A stretch of DNA of 8,121 bases from an uncultured Clostridia bacterium (GCA_934254755.1 CAKQMM010000040.1:1-8121); one strand, 5' to 3'; positions 1-5,533 are shown, counted from the first letter of the stretch. Notes: a model not told the origin generated them from the sequence alone. Made by a program: numbers and translations.

Positions 1-9
1 TATGAGTTA

Positions 10-120
10 GCGGTTTTGGGAATTAGTGCCGTTTTAGGCAAGGCAGTTGCCCGCCGCTGTACTTTTTGTACTGCAAGCGGCAACTAACGCCGCATAAGGC
101 GGCAATAAACCAAAAACCGC
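10..120. repeat. Large imperfect palindrome, REP/MITE-like
   Basis: The stretch folds back on itself around a TTTTT loop at 63-67. Immediately flanking the loop are GTAC (59-62) and GTAC (68-71). Further out, AGTTGCC pairs with GGCAACT, GTGCCG pairs with the CGGCAAT side, and the outer arms GCGGTTTT (10-17) and AAAACCGC (113-120) close the stem. The arms are about 53 nt each with several mismatches and small bulges. It lies directly after the stop codon of the minus-strand XRE gene, so its RNA could end that transcript, but no long U-tract follows and a classical terminator is not obvious. A genome-wide interspersed repeat is an equally good reading. One plus-strand frame stays open from base 1 to a TAA at 85-87, but it runs through the palindrome and is not called a gene. 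Confidence 0.6.
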
Positions 121-130
121 AACGATATAA

Positions 131-484
131 CTAATTGAGCCGACCAAGCAATCCAAGATAATCTAAAAGCCTTTCTTTATTTTCGGGGGATAAACGGCGA
201 TAAGCGTAAATTATATCCTTTTCCTTTTTGGCGAGAGGGGAAAATTCGGGCTTTAAATCGGTTGCGGGCTTTTTAACCTCTTCTTTTAAAGAAGAAGTAG
301 TTCTGCCTAAAAGCTCGTCAACCGATACGGAAAAATAGTCGGCAATCAAAATAAGGGTTTCGTAAGGAGCTTGCCGCAGTTCTTTTTCATAATTCGCAAG
401 GGTGTTCTGGTTTATGTTAAGTTGCTTTGCAAGGTCGCTTCTCTTTAAGCCGCTTTCCTTGCGCAATTCTTCAAGTAAAAACAT
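131..484 (-). CDS. XRE-family helix-turn-helix transcriptional regulator
   Basis: This 117-residue protein is a small Cro/CI-type DNA-binding regulator. Residues 3-60 form the HTH_3 domain: the recognition part is KRSDLAKQLNINQNTLANYE (14-33), followed by the typical end YFSVSVDELLG (50-60). A polar linker (62-82) leads to a short helical tail containing YAYRRLSPENKERLLDYL (93-110), often seen in such regulators and likely used for dimerisation. The ATG at 484 is chosen because AAAAGGAG lies 5 nt upstream; a frame extension of 14 codons (to 526) has no such site. It diverges from the lipoprotein gene, and the shared region carries two copies of one palindrome around the lipoprotein promoter, so it most likely represses that gene and perhaps itself. 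No protease, ligand-binding or toxin domain is visible. The family is certain; the target is inferred from position. Confidence 0.9.
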   Translation of the reverse strand: MFLLEELRKESGLKRSDLAKQLNINQNTLANYEKELRQAPYETLILIADYFSVSVDELLGRTTSSLKEEVKKPATDLKPEFSPLAKKEKDIIYAYRRLSPENKERLLDYLGLLGRLN

Positions 485-516
485 ATTCACTCCTTTTGTG
501 TTCTTCTTTTGCCAAA

Positions 517-522
517 AGAATA
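517..522 (-). promoter_or_regulatory. Tentative extended -10 for the XRE gene
   Basis: On the minus strand TGG-TATTCT forms an extended -10 box about 33 nt upstream of the ATG at 484. No good -35 is found at 16-18 nt; the nearest TTG-starting hexamer, TTGTAA, sits 20 nt away. The placement would start the transcript near 510. It is weak evidence. Confidence 0.3.
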
Positions 523-550
523 CCAAAACGGGTGATTTTTTATTACAAAT

Positions 551-565
551 AACTCAATTTGAGTT
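551..565. promoter_or_regulatory. Operator 1, perfect 7-bp palindrome over the -35 box
   Basis: AACTCAATTTGAGTT is a perfect inverted repeat with 7-bp arms and one central base. Its right edge overlaps the first two bases of the TTGACT -35 box of the lipoprotein promoter. The size and symmetry suit a dimeric XRE repressor, and a second copy lies 43 bp downstream (centre to centre). Confidence 0.7.
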
Positions 566-592
566 GACTTTGTGAATTCTATGTGATATTAT
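564..592 (+). promoter_or_regulatory. Sigma-A promoter of the lipoprotein gene
   Basis: TTGACT (564-569), a 17-nt spacer, and TATTAT (587-592) preceded by TGA (extended -10 element) make a strong housekeeping promoter. Transcription would start near 599, giving a leader of roughly 45 nt. Both core elements are flanked or overlapped by the palindromic operators, so it should be tightly repressible. Confidence 0.8.
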
Positions 593-593
593 T

Positions 594-608
594 AACTCAA
601 AATGAGTG
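594..608. promoter_or_regulatory. Operator 2 over the transcription start
   Basis: AACTCAAAATGAGTG matches operator 1 at all but two positions (excluding the central base) and keeps the ACTCA/TGAGT arms. It lies just downstream of the -10 box at the predicted transcription start. A protein bound here and at 551-565 would sit on nearly the same DNA face, about four helical turns apart. Confidence 0.65.
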
Positions 609-629
609 AAATATTGAATAAATCACTCA
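603..629 (+). promoter_or_regulatory. Leader inverted repeat TGAGTGA / TCACTCA
   Basis: TGAGTGA (603-609) and TCACTCA (623-629) are exact inverted repeats separated by 13 nt, ending two bases before the AAAGGAG ribosome site (631-637). The left arm is shared with operator 2 and the right arm is a third ACTCAA half-site. It may be a weak third binding site or an mRNA hairpin near the start of the transcript. Confidence 0.45.
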
Positions 630-644
630 AAAAGGAGAATTTTT

Positions 645-1073
645 ATGAAACACTTCAGAAAACTTGCAGTACTTGCAACCGTTGCAGTTCTCGCACTCAC
701 CGTTCTTTGCTCTTGCGGCAAAGCTAAAACCTATAAGTTCGACAGCGCAAGCCTTTATTTAGGCGGCAAAGACGTAACCGCAGAATACGGTACGGAAATG
801 AACGAATTATATAAAGGCGCAACCCTTGAATTCGACGGCAAAACGGCAACCATAACCATAGGCGAAGGCGACAAGGCGGAAAAAGAAGTTATGACCGCCA
901 CGAAAGACGGCAAAAACTACAAACTTACGAACAAAAACGCCGAAGAAGTAGGCGCAAACGCTGAAAAAGACGGCGCAAGCTTTACCGTTACTCTTGAAAA
1001 AACGAGCAAAGGTTACGATCTTGTTCAAGATATGGGCGAACAAGGTAAAGTAGTTATTCACTTCGTTAAATAA
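645..1073 (+). CDS. Small secreted lipoprotein of unknown function
   Basis: A 142-residue protein with a clear type II signal peptide: basic start MKHFRK, a hydrophobic core (7-21), and a lipobox LCSC placing the lipidated cysteine at residue 24. The mature part of about 119 residues is rich in Lys, Asp, Glu and Gly and alternates short strand-like segments with turns (YKFDSASLYLGG 30-41, ATLEFDGKTATITIG 59-73, NYKLTN 91-96, ASFTVTLEKTSKGYDLV 111-127, GKVVIHF 134-140). This suggests a small beta-barrel or lipocalin-like fold, though I recognise no specific family. AAAGGAG ends 7 nt before the ATG and fixes the start. It stands alone between a strong promoter and a 15-bp terminator, divergent from the XRE regulator that probably controls it. 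It would be anchored on the outer face of the membrane. Function unknown. Confidence 0.85.
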   Translation: MKHFRKLAVLATVAVLALTVLCSCGKAKTYKFDSASLYLGGKDVTAEYGTEMNELYKGATLEFDGKTATITIGEGDKAEKEVMTATKDGKNYKLTNKNAEEVGANAEKDGASFTVTLEKTSKGYDLVQDMGEQGKVVIHFVK

Positions 1074-1094
1074 TTTAAAGCGGTTTAACCCGCA

Positions 1095-1127
1095 AAAAAT
1101 TCCCAACCGAAACGGTTGGGAATTTTT
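1095..1127 (+). terminator. Rho-independent terminator of the lipoprotein gene
   Basis: A perfect 15-bp stem (1095-1109 with 1113-1127) closes an AAA loop. The core AATTCCCAACCG pairs with CGGTTGGGAATT, and the stem ends in a run of five Ts. The run of As on the left arm means that it could also work from the other strand. Confidence 0.92.
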
Positions 1128-1279
1128 AATTTATAATTCTTATTCATTCGCCTTTGACAAGTGGAGAAATGAACACATAAAAATGCGCTTCCGCGGAGAT
1201 TCTTCGCCTACGGCTCAGAAAGACAGTCAAATAAACTACCCACTAATCACTAATTTACAAAAAGCAATCAAAGATTGCC

Positions 1280-1301
1280 GGGTCGTCGTGGGCGCCGACC
1301 C
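1280..1301. repeat. GC-rich hairpin GGGTCG...CGACCC
   Basis: GGGTCG (1280-1285) and CGACCC (1296-1301) are exact inverted arms around a 10-nt GC-rich middle that can pair two further bases. It is much more GC-rich than the flanks and resembles a REP-type unit. No U-tract follows on either side, so it is not called a terminator. Confidence 0.45.
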
Positions 1302-1313
1302 CTACGGACTATT

Positions 1314-1348
1314 GTCATATTGGCGCAGCGAGTTAAAAACTTTGCTTG
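1314..1348. repeat. Direct repeat copy A (53-bp period)
   Basis: This 35-bp sequence, containing TTGGCGCAGCGAGTT and AAAAACTTTGCTTG, is repeated at 1367-1401 with 33 of 35 bases identical. The offset of 53 bp is not a multiple of three, so it is not an in-frame protein repeat. Copy A is followed by CAAGGAGTCTTCCCGTCC before copy B starts. Confidence 0.7.
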
Positions 1349-1366
1349 CAAGGAGTCTTCCCGTCC

Positions 1367-1401
1367 GTCATGTTGGCGCAGCAAGTTAAAAACTTTGCTT
1401 G
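1367..1401. repeat. Direct repeat copy B (53-bp period)
   Basis: Second copy of the 35-bp repeat; it differs from copy A at two positions (A to G at 1372, G to A at 1383). It runs straight into the inverted repeat GAAGTA/TACTTC (1401-1418). Only these two copies are in the window. Confidence 0.7.
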
Positions 1402-1506
1402 AAGTATTTGTATACTTCTCGCGCAAACCTTTGCTAAAACCGCCTAAAAAATACGGCTTTAAGGTGCTTCGCATTTTAGCGTCGATAAATTCAGAAAAAT
1501 CAAGGC

Positions 1507-1536
1507 AAACGAAAAGCAAGCCTTTGAGGCTTGCTT
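1507..1536 (-). terminator. Terminator of the degV-glycosylase operon
   Basis: Read on the minus strand, AAGCAAGCC and GGCTTGCTT form a 9-bp stem (1514-1522 with 1528-1536) around a 5-nt loop and are followed by the T-rich run TTCGTTT. The stem begins 15 nt after the glycosylase stop codon. On the plus strand the sequence after the stem is AAATCAA, so it points to minus-strand use. Confidence 0.75.
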
Positions 1537-1551
1537 AAATCAAACGAATAA

Positions 1552-2385
1552 TTATAAAGTTTTTTCAAGGCTCCGCTTGTAGTAAAAAAGGTACTGCTGA
1601 AAGTAGCCCGCGTTGTCGCCGTACTTTTCAATAAAAAAATCGGTTATCTTTTTGATATCGGTAAGCGTTCCTTTCAAGTCGCCCATATAATATTTTTTTA
1701 TCCAGGTGTCCACGGGGAAGCTGTCGGTTTTATGATATCCGAACAACGTCACGCAGTTTGCAACCTTTGCGCCCACGCCTTTAAGCTTCATAAGCTCGTT
1801 GAAAAGTTCCGTCGCGGGAAGAGCGCTTAGCGACGCGGGGTCGAACCCGTTTAAAATTTTTGCCGTCAGCTCTTTTAAATATTCGGCGCGGTAGCCGAGC
1901 CCCAACGCCTTAAAGTCCTCTACGCTCGCGTCTTTAAGATTTTCGGGCGTAGGGAAGGCGTAATAATCTACCGTTCCGCCGACCTTTTCGCCGTACGCCG
2001 CGCACAATTTTTCGATGGTTGACTGTATGCGCGGAATGTTGTTGTTTTGCGAAATCATAAACGAATACAACGCTTCGACGGGGTTCTGGTTTAAAATGCG
2101 CACGCCTTTTGAGAGATCTGCGGCTTTAACGAGCACGCTTTCGCCCGTATTTAAAGCGGCGTTATATATCGCCGAATAATCGCGCGATAAGTCAAAATAA
2201 TGCCGAAAATACGCTTCGTCTTCCGTTTCGATAATAGAGGAACCGCCGCTTTCGTATAAAAAAGCGCACTTGTTTTCCGCAAAAACGAGATATCCGCCGC
2301 TATGCGCCTTAAAGCGGAACAACTGCCCGCAACATAGCGTATCTTTTACGTTGAAAAACCGATTGTCAAAGACGATTTTGTCCAT
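1552..2385 (-). CDS. ogg: 8-oxoguanine DNA glycosylase / AP lyase, OGG1 type
   Basis: A 277-residue base-excision repair enzyme that removes 8-oxoguanine paired with C and nicks the abasic site. Residues 1-100 match the OGG N-terminal domain (CCGQLFRF at 18-25, the family GQ-F-R/W signature). The HhH-GPD domain follows: SQNNNIPRI (112-120), which inspects the opposite strand, the helix-hairpin-helix LKGVGAKVANC (201-211) with Schiff-base Lys207, and FPVDTW (223-228) with catalytic Asp226. The Lys-to-Asp gap of 19 residues equals that of human OGG1 (Lys249/Asp268). There are no C-terminal iron-sulfur cysteines, which fits OGG rather than MutY or Nth. The ATG at 2385 is chosen because it shares one base with the degV stop (TAATG). 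The frame can be read open further upstream, but that part is arginine-rich antiparallel-frame noise inside degV. No good ribosome site is present, so translation is probably coupled to degV. Confidence 0.92.
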   Translation of the reverse strand: MDKIVFDNRFFNVKDTLCCGQLFRFKAHSGGYLVFAENKCAFLYESGGSSIIETEDEAYFRHYFDLSRDYSAIYNAALNTGESVLVKAADLSKGVRILNQNPVEALYSFMISQNNNIPRIQSTIEKLCAAYGEKVGGTVDYYAFPTPENLKDASVEDFKALGLGYRAEYLKELTAKILNGFDPASLSALPATELFNELMKLKGVGAKVANCVTLFGYHKTDSFPVDTWIKKYYMGDLKGTLTDIKKITDFFIEKYGDNAGYFQQYLFYYKRSLEKTL

Positions 2386-3233
2386 TACTCGCCGTCGTTC
2401 ATGTATAAGATGCCGAGGGTGTTCGCGCCGCAGTGGCTTGCGACGGTCATACCGGCGGTGGTGACGTAAACGTTTTTGAAGCCTTGCTCTTCGACTGCCT
2501 TTTTCGCTTCCTCGAACATTTCGGGGGTGGCGGAACTTGCGGTTATAAAGCATATTTCTTTATCGGGGTGGTTGAATTCGGCAAAAACGTCCTGACAATA
2601 GTTTTTGACGACCTGCGGCATCTTTCCGCGGTACTTCTTCGCGCTGACCATTTTGCCGTTTTTAAGCACGATTTGCGGGCGGAGTTTCAACACGTTCGCG
2701 CCGAGAAGCGCTAAACTCGAACATCTGCCGCCTTTATACAAATAGTCTAACCGTTCTATGACGAAACTTGCCTGCACGAAGGGTATCCTCGCGCGGACTT
2801 TATCCGCAATATCGCGGATATTTTCGTTTCCGCCGTCGATAAGTTTCCTTGCGTAAATAGCAAGTAACCCCATTGCGGAAGTTAAAACTCTGCTGTCGAT
2901 AACTTCTACCCTGTCGCCGAACGCTTTGCTTGCGGCAACGGCGTTAGAGTACATAGAGCTTATATCGCCCGATATATCGAAGTGGATAATCGCGTCGTAA
3001 TCTTTTAAAACCTTCTCGAAAAACTCTTGAAACGCGAAAGCGTTAATCGCGCTCGTTTTAGGCAGAATTTTGTTTTTTTCGACCCACGCAAACATTTCTT
3101 CGTTCGTCATAACGCCGTCCAAAACCTCTTCGTCGCCAAGAGTTATGTTGACGGGAATGGTTATTATACCGTATTCTTCTTTTAATTTTTGGGTTAAGTC
3201 GATAGAACTATCGGCGGTGATTGCAATTTTCAT
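2385..3233 (-). CDS. degV: DegV family fatty-acid-binding protein (FakB-like)
   Basis: A 282-residue cytoplasmic DegV protein. In Gram-positive bacteria this family (FakB) holds a fatty acid while the kinase FakA makes its acyl phosphate for phospholipid synthesis. The whole family pattern is present: start IAITADSSIDL (3-13), PKTSAIN (58-64) with the Thr60/Ser61 pair of the fatty-acid pocket, SGDISSMYSNA (88-98), VIDSR (111-115), RLDYLYKGGR (161-170) with the conserved Arg170, and a C-terminal SHCGANTLGILY (266-277) with the pocket His267, where many relatives have G-P-G in place of GAN. Full length for the family. AAGGAG (3240-3245) lies 6 nt before the ATG. It is the first gene of an operon with the DNA glycosylase, which starts on its last base. 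No FakA gene is in the window. The fatty-acid ligand is from family knowledge. Confidence 0.93.
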   Translation of the reverse strand: MKIAITADSSIDLTQKLKEEYGIITIPVNITLGDEEVLDGVMTNEEMFAWVEKNKILPKTSAINAFAFQEFFEKVLKDYDAIIHFDISGDISSMYSNAVAASKAFGDRVEVIDSRVLTSAMGLLAIYARKLIDGGNENIRDIADKVRARIPFVQASFVIERLDYLYKGGRCSSLALLGANVLKLRPQIVLKNGKMVSAKKYRGKMPQVVKNYCQDVFAEFNHPDKEICFITASSATPEMFEEAKKAVEEQGFKNVYVTTAGMTVASHCGANTLGILYMNDGE

Positions 3234-3263
3234 AAATTTCTCCTTGAATAATCGATTAGTTTC

Positions 3264-3292
3264 AGTATATATTTTAACTTATGCTTTGTCAA
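3264..3292 (-). promoter_or_regulatory. Sigma-A promoter of the degV operon
   Basis: On the minus strand TTGACA (3292-3287), a 17-nt spacer and TATACT (3269-3264) give a near-consensus housekeeping promoter. Transcription would start near 3257, some 24 nt before the ATG at 3233. Confidence 0.85.
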
Positions 3293-3307
3293 GCCGCGGC
3301 GTTTAAG

Positions 3308-3336
3308 TTGACTAAAAGCTTAAAATCGTGTAAAAT
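3308..3336 (+). promoter_or_regulatory. Sigma-A promoter of the MFS transporter gene
   Basis: TTGACT (3308-3313), a 17-nt spacer and TAAAAT (3331-3336) form a good promoter, starting transcription near 3343. The -35 sits between inverted arms TTTAAG (3302-3307) and CTTAAA (3319-3324), a possible operator. It is back to back with the degV promoter, the two -35 boxes being only 15 bp apart. Confidence 0.7.
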
Positions 3337-3369
3337 AATTGAAATTCGATTCGGACGGTACTTAAAACC

Positions 3370-4602
3370 ATGCAGGGATACAAAAAGACGATTGCGGCGT
3401 GTTATATGGGCTATATCGTGCAGGCGGTGGTAAATAACTTACTGCCCCTTTTATTTGTGTATTTTAATACGGCTTACAAAATTCCGCTCGGTCTTATATC
3501 GTTTATAGTAACGTATAATTTTGCGTTGCAGATTTTATTCGACTACTTATCGAGCAAAATTATTTTAAAACTCGGCTACAGAAAAACGGCGATACTGTCG
3601 GACGCGTTTTGCGCGGCGGGCTTGATAGTCGCGGCGACTTCGTCGCTCATATTCACCCACTATATCGCGATTTACGTCGGAATAATGCTGTCGGTCACCC
3701 TGATGGCGATAGGCGGCGGCGTGACCGAAGTTATCGTAAGCCCCATGGTCGAAGCGTTGCCGGTTGACAACAAATCGTCGAACATGAGCTTTTTACATTC
3801 GGGCTACTGCGTGGGGCATCTGGCGGTCGTTCTCATCGCCACGGGGTATTTTTATTTGTTCGGCGTTCGGAACTGGCAATACCTTGCCTACGCGCTCACT
3901 TTAATTCCCGTTATAAACGTATTTTTATATATGAAGTGCCCTATCGTTTCGCCCGAAGGGGACGACAACCCCGTCAAGGTCACGCATTTGTTTAAAGACA
4001 AACTGTTCATATTGGTGTTTTTGATGATGATTGCGGCGGGCGCGGCGGAACAATCGGTCGCGCAGTGGATAAGTTACTACGCCGAAAAGGGGCTTGGGGT
4101 AAATAAAACGCTCGGCGATCTGATAGGCGTTTGCGCGTTCGCTCTCACGATGTTTTTATCGCGAATTTTAGGCGCTTATATAAACAAAAAAATACCGATA
4201 TCTAAGGTCTTGTTCGTCGATTCCGTTTTGCTGACCGCCTGCTTTTTATTGTCGGTATTTTCGCCGTCGCCGATACTGTCGCTCGTCGCGCTGTCGCTTT
4301 CGGGCTTCTTCGTCGGCTTGACCTGGCCGGGAACATACTCTCTTTCGGGCGAAGTTTTCCCGCTCGGCGGAACGACGATGTTCTCGATACTTGCGCTCGG
4401 CGGCGATATAGGTTGTACGTTAGGCCCAACAGTCGTCGGCTTTGTAGCGGACGGCGCGGGCGGACTTAAAGCGGGCTTTTCCGTCGCGACGATATTCCCT
4501 CTTGTTATGCTTATAGGAATAACAGTTACGCTTATAACGCTGAAAAAACGGAATAAACTTTCCGCCGACGCCTTGCCGATAAACGACGATAAAAACGAAT
4601 AA
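3370..4602 (+). CDS. Major facilitator superfamily transporter, probably sugar
   Basis: A 410-residue integral membrane protein of normal MFS length with about 12 hydrophobic segments in two bundles. N-terminal segments lie near residues 9-32, 40-60, 73-95, 99-118, 145-165 and 169-188; a polar central loop (190-211) follows; C-terminal segments lie near 212-232, 248-269, 277-297, 301-325, 335-360 and 369-391. The loop between segments 2 and 3 carries a degenerate family signature, D58...KLGYRK (67-72). GGGVTEVIVSPMVEALP (115-131), with acidic residues inside the helices, recalls FHS/FucP-type sugar:proton symporters, but the substrate cannot be read from sequence. The ribosome site before the ATG is weak (CGGACGG, 3352-3358). 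It has its own promoter divergent from degV and faces the AraC gene across a shared terminator. It could supply the amino-sugar genes beyond, but they are not co-transcribed. Confidence 0.85.
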   Translation: MQGYKKTIAACYMGYIVQAVVNNLLPLLFVYFNTAYKIPLGLISFIVTYNFALQILFDYLSSKIILKLGYRKTAILSDAFCAAGLIVAATSSLIFTHYIAIYVGIMLSVTLMAIGGGVTEVIVSPMVEALPVDNKSSNMSFLHSGYCVGHLAVVLIATGYFYLFGVRNWQYLAYALTLIPVINVFLYMKCPIVSPEGDDNPVKVTHLFKDKLFILVFLMMIAAGAAEQSVAQWISYYAEKGLGVNKTLGDLIGVCAFALTMFLSRILGAYINKKIPISKVLFVDSVLLTACFLLSVFSPSPILSLVALSLSGFFVGLTWPGTYSLSGEVFPLGGTTMFSILALGGDIGCTLGPTVVGFVADGAGGLKAGFSVATIFPLVMLIGITVTLITLKKRNKLSADALPINDDKNE

Positions 4603-4608
4603 TAACAT

Positions 4609-4639
4609 AAAAACTCCCGACCGCGTCGGGAGTTTTTTT
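4609..4639. terminator. Bidirectional Rho-independent terminator
   Basis: A 13-bp stem AAAAACTCCCGAC/GTCGGGAGTTTTT (4609-4621 with 4625-4637) closes a CGC loop and is followed by further Ts on the plus strand and by a T-run on the minus strand. It lies 6 nt after the MFS stop and 7 nt beyond the AraC stop, so it serves both convergent genes. Confidence 0.93.
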
Positions 4640-4646
4640 ATTGCTT

Positions 4647-5498
4647 TTAGGTTTTATTTTCCGCCCTTTCTTTACGCATTTTTTCGCGATATTCTTTAAC
4701 GGTCATGCCGTACTTTTTTTTGAAAATTTTCATAAAATATAGCTCGTCGTTAAACCCCGTTTCGGCGCACAGTTCTTTAACGCGATAGTCCTTTTCGCTT
4801 AAAAGTTCCGCCGCCTTTTTAAGCCTTACTTCGCTCAAAAACTTAACGACGGTCATACCCGTTTTTTGTTTGAACATTTTTGAAACGTAGGAGTGGCTTA
4901 CGTGCATAACGTCGGCGATAACGTCGATAAAAAAGTCGCTGTTTTTATAGTTTAAATATATTATCTGTTTGACGCGCTCTTCGGGATCGACCCCCTCGCC
5001 GACTTCGTAATTTCTCTCTCCGCCCGCAACCGCCGCCGCTACGTAATATAAAAGCGAAACGCCTTTATAGTAGGCTTGTTCGGCGGGCACGTTCGACTTC
5101 AAAGCTTCGTCGAAAAGAATTTCGGCTTCCTCAACCCCCGCAAACTTTCTGACCGCCGCGGTTTTATTGACGCCGAACGATTTTATAAGTTTTTCAGCCT
5201 TGACGCCGTAAAAATTTATCCAATAATACCGCCATGGCTCGTCGTCGCACGGATAGTAAAACAGCGGGGTATTAGGTAGCAGAAAAAACGCTTCGCCCGC
5301 CCGGATATCATACGTTTCGCCGCCTAAGTTAAGCGTACCCTTGCCGCTTAACACGAAGTGAACGGAAAAATGGTCGATAACGCGCGGGGTTTTTATCCCT
5401 TCAAGCGTTTTAAAATCGTTATACCCGAAGTCCATAATTCCAAGGTCGCCGTCCGTAAGCATTACATGGCGAGATTTGTTCTTTTTTAAAATTTCCAT
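4647..5498 (-). CDS. AraC-family transcriptional regulator, leaderless
   Basis: A 283-residue regulator in two parts. Residues about 20-100 form a cupin sensor domain (HFVLSGKGTLNLGGETYDI 47-65, RAGEAFFLLPNTP 66-78, then EPWRYYWINFYG 87-98, a pattern common in sugar-sensing AraC proteins). Residues 174-272 form the double HTH: first helix pair DFFIDVIADVMHVSHSYVSKMFK (starting at 188), second KELCAETGFNDELYFMKIF (241-259), ending KKYGMTVKEYR (261-271). The start is fixed by an in-frame TAA only four codons upstream of the ATG at 5498, and that TAA lies inside the -10 box of the promoter; there is no ribosome site, and the predicted transcript begins at the ATG itself. The gene diverges from the GH109-kinase operon and is most likely its activator. 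The effector sugar is not known. Confidence 0.93.
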   Translation of the reverse strand: MEILKKNKSRHVMLTDGDLGIMDFGYNDFKTLEGIKTPRVIDHFSVHFVLSGKGTLNLGGETYDIRAGEAFFLLPNTPLFYYPCDDEPWRYYWINFYGVKAEKLIKSFGVNKTAAVRKFAGVEEAEILFDEALKSNVPAEQAYYKGVSLLYYVAAAVAGGERNYEVGEGVDPEERVKQIIYLNYKNSDFFIDVIADVMHVSHSYVSKMFKQKTGMTVVKFLSEVRLKKAAELLSEKDYRVKELCAETGFNDELYFMKIFKKKYGMTVKEYREKMRKERAENKT

Positions 5499-5504
5499 AC
5501 GAAT

Positions 5505-5533
5505 ATTTTACGCGTGCGGGCACGAAATGTCAA
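5505..5533 (-). promoter_or_regulatory. Promoter of the AraC gene, start at the ATG
   Basis: On the minus strand TTGACA (5533-5528), a 17-nt spacer and TAAAAT (5510-5505) form a strong sigma-A promoter. The -10 box ends 6 nt before the ATG at 5498, so the usual start point falls on the A of the start codon. This predicts a leaderless mRNA. Confidence 0.75.

Larger units (their letters stand above)
1128..1551. other. Gene-free stretch holding several repeat fragments
   Basis: No open frame here has a ribosome site, a recognisable protein, or a composition like the neighbouring genes. What it holds is a motif CGGAGATTCTTCGCC...GGCTCAG (about 1193-1217) of the kind often scattered between genes in Clostridia, a GGGTCG/CGACCC hairpin (1280-1301), a 35-bp direct repeat (1314-1348, 1367-1401), a small GAAGTA/TACTTC inverted repeat (1401-1418), and the minus-strand terminator of the degV operon at its right end. 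It reads as a landing site for small interspersed repeats. Confidence 0.6.

Noticed and set aside
1..87. Open plus-strand frame from the left edge, reading YELAVLGISAVLGKAV and ending in TAA at 85-87
   Set aside because: It runs through the large palindrome and no family is recognisable; the palindrome explains the sequence better than a gene end does.
485..526. N-terminal extension of the XRE protein (14 codons)
   Set aside because: No ribosome site upstream, while the ATG at 484 has AAAAGGAG at ideal spacing and starts the HTH domain properly.
807..1106. 99-codon minus-strand frame opposite the lipoprotein gene
   Set aside because: Phe-rich antisense shadow, overlapping the terminator, with no ribosome site.
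1314..1401. CRISPR array
   Set aside because: Only two repeat copies with an 18-bp gap, no leader and no cas gene in the window.
1183..1538. Three short frames (plus 1183-1389, plus 1275-1538, minus 1268-1519)
   Set aside because: They run through repeat fragments and the degV-operon terminator, share no family, and have no ribosome sites. The 53-bp repeat offset also breaks any common frame.
2386..2553. 56-codon upstream extension of the OGG protein
   Set aside because: Arg/His-rich sequence lying inside degV in another frame; the OGG domain begins exactly at the ATG at 2385.
4202..4608. Minus-strand frames opposite the end of the MFS gene
   Set aside because: Arg/Ser-rich composition typical of antisense reading; no start signals and overlap with the shared terminator.
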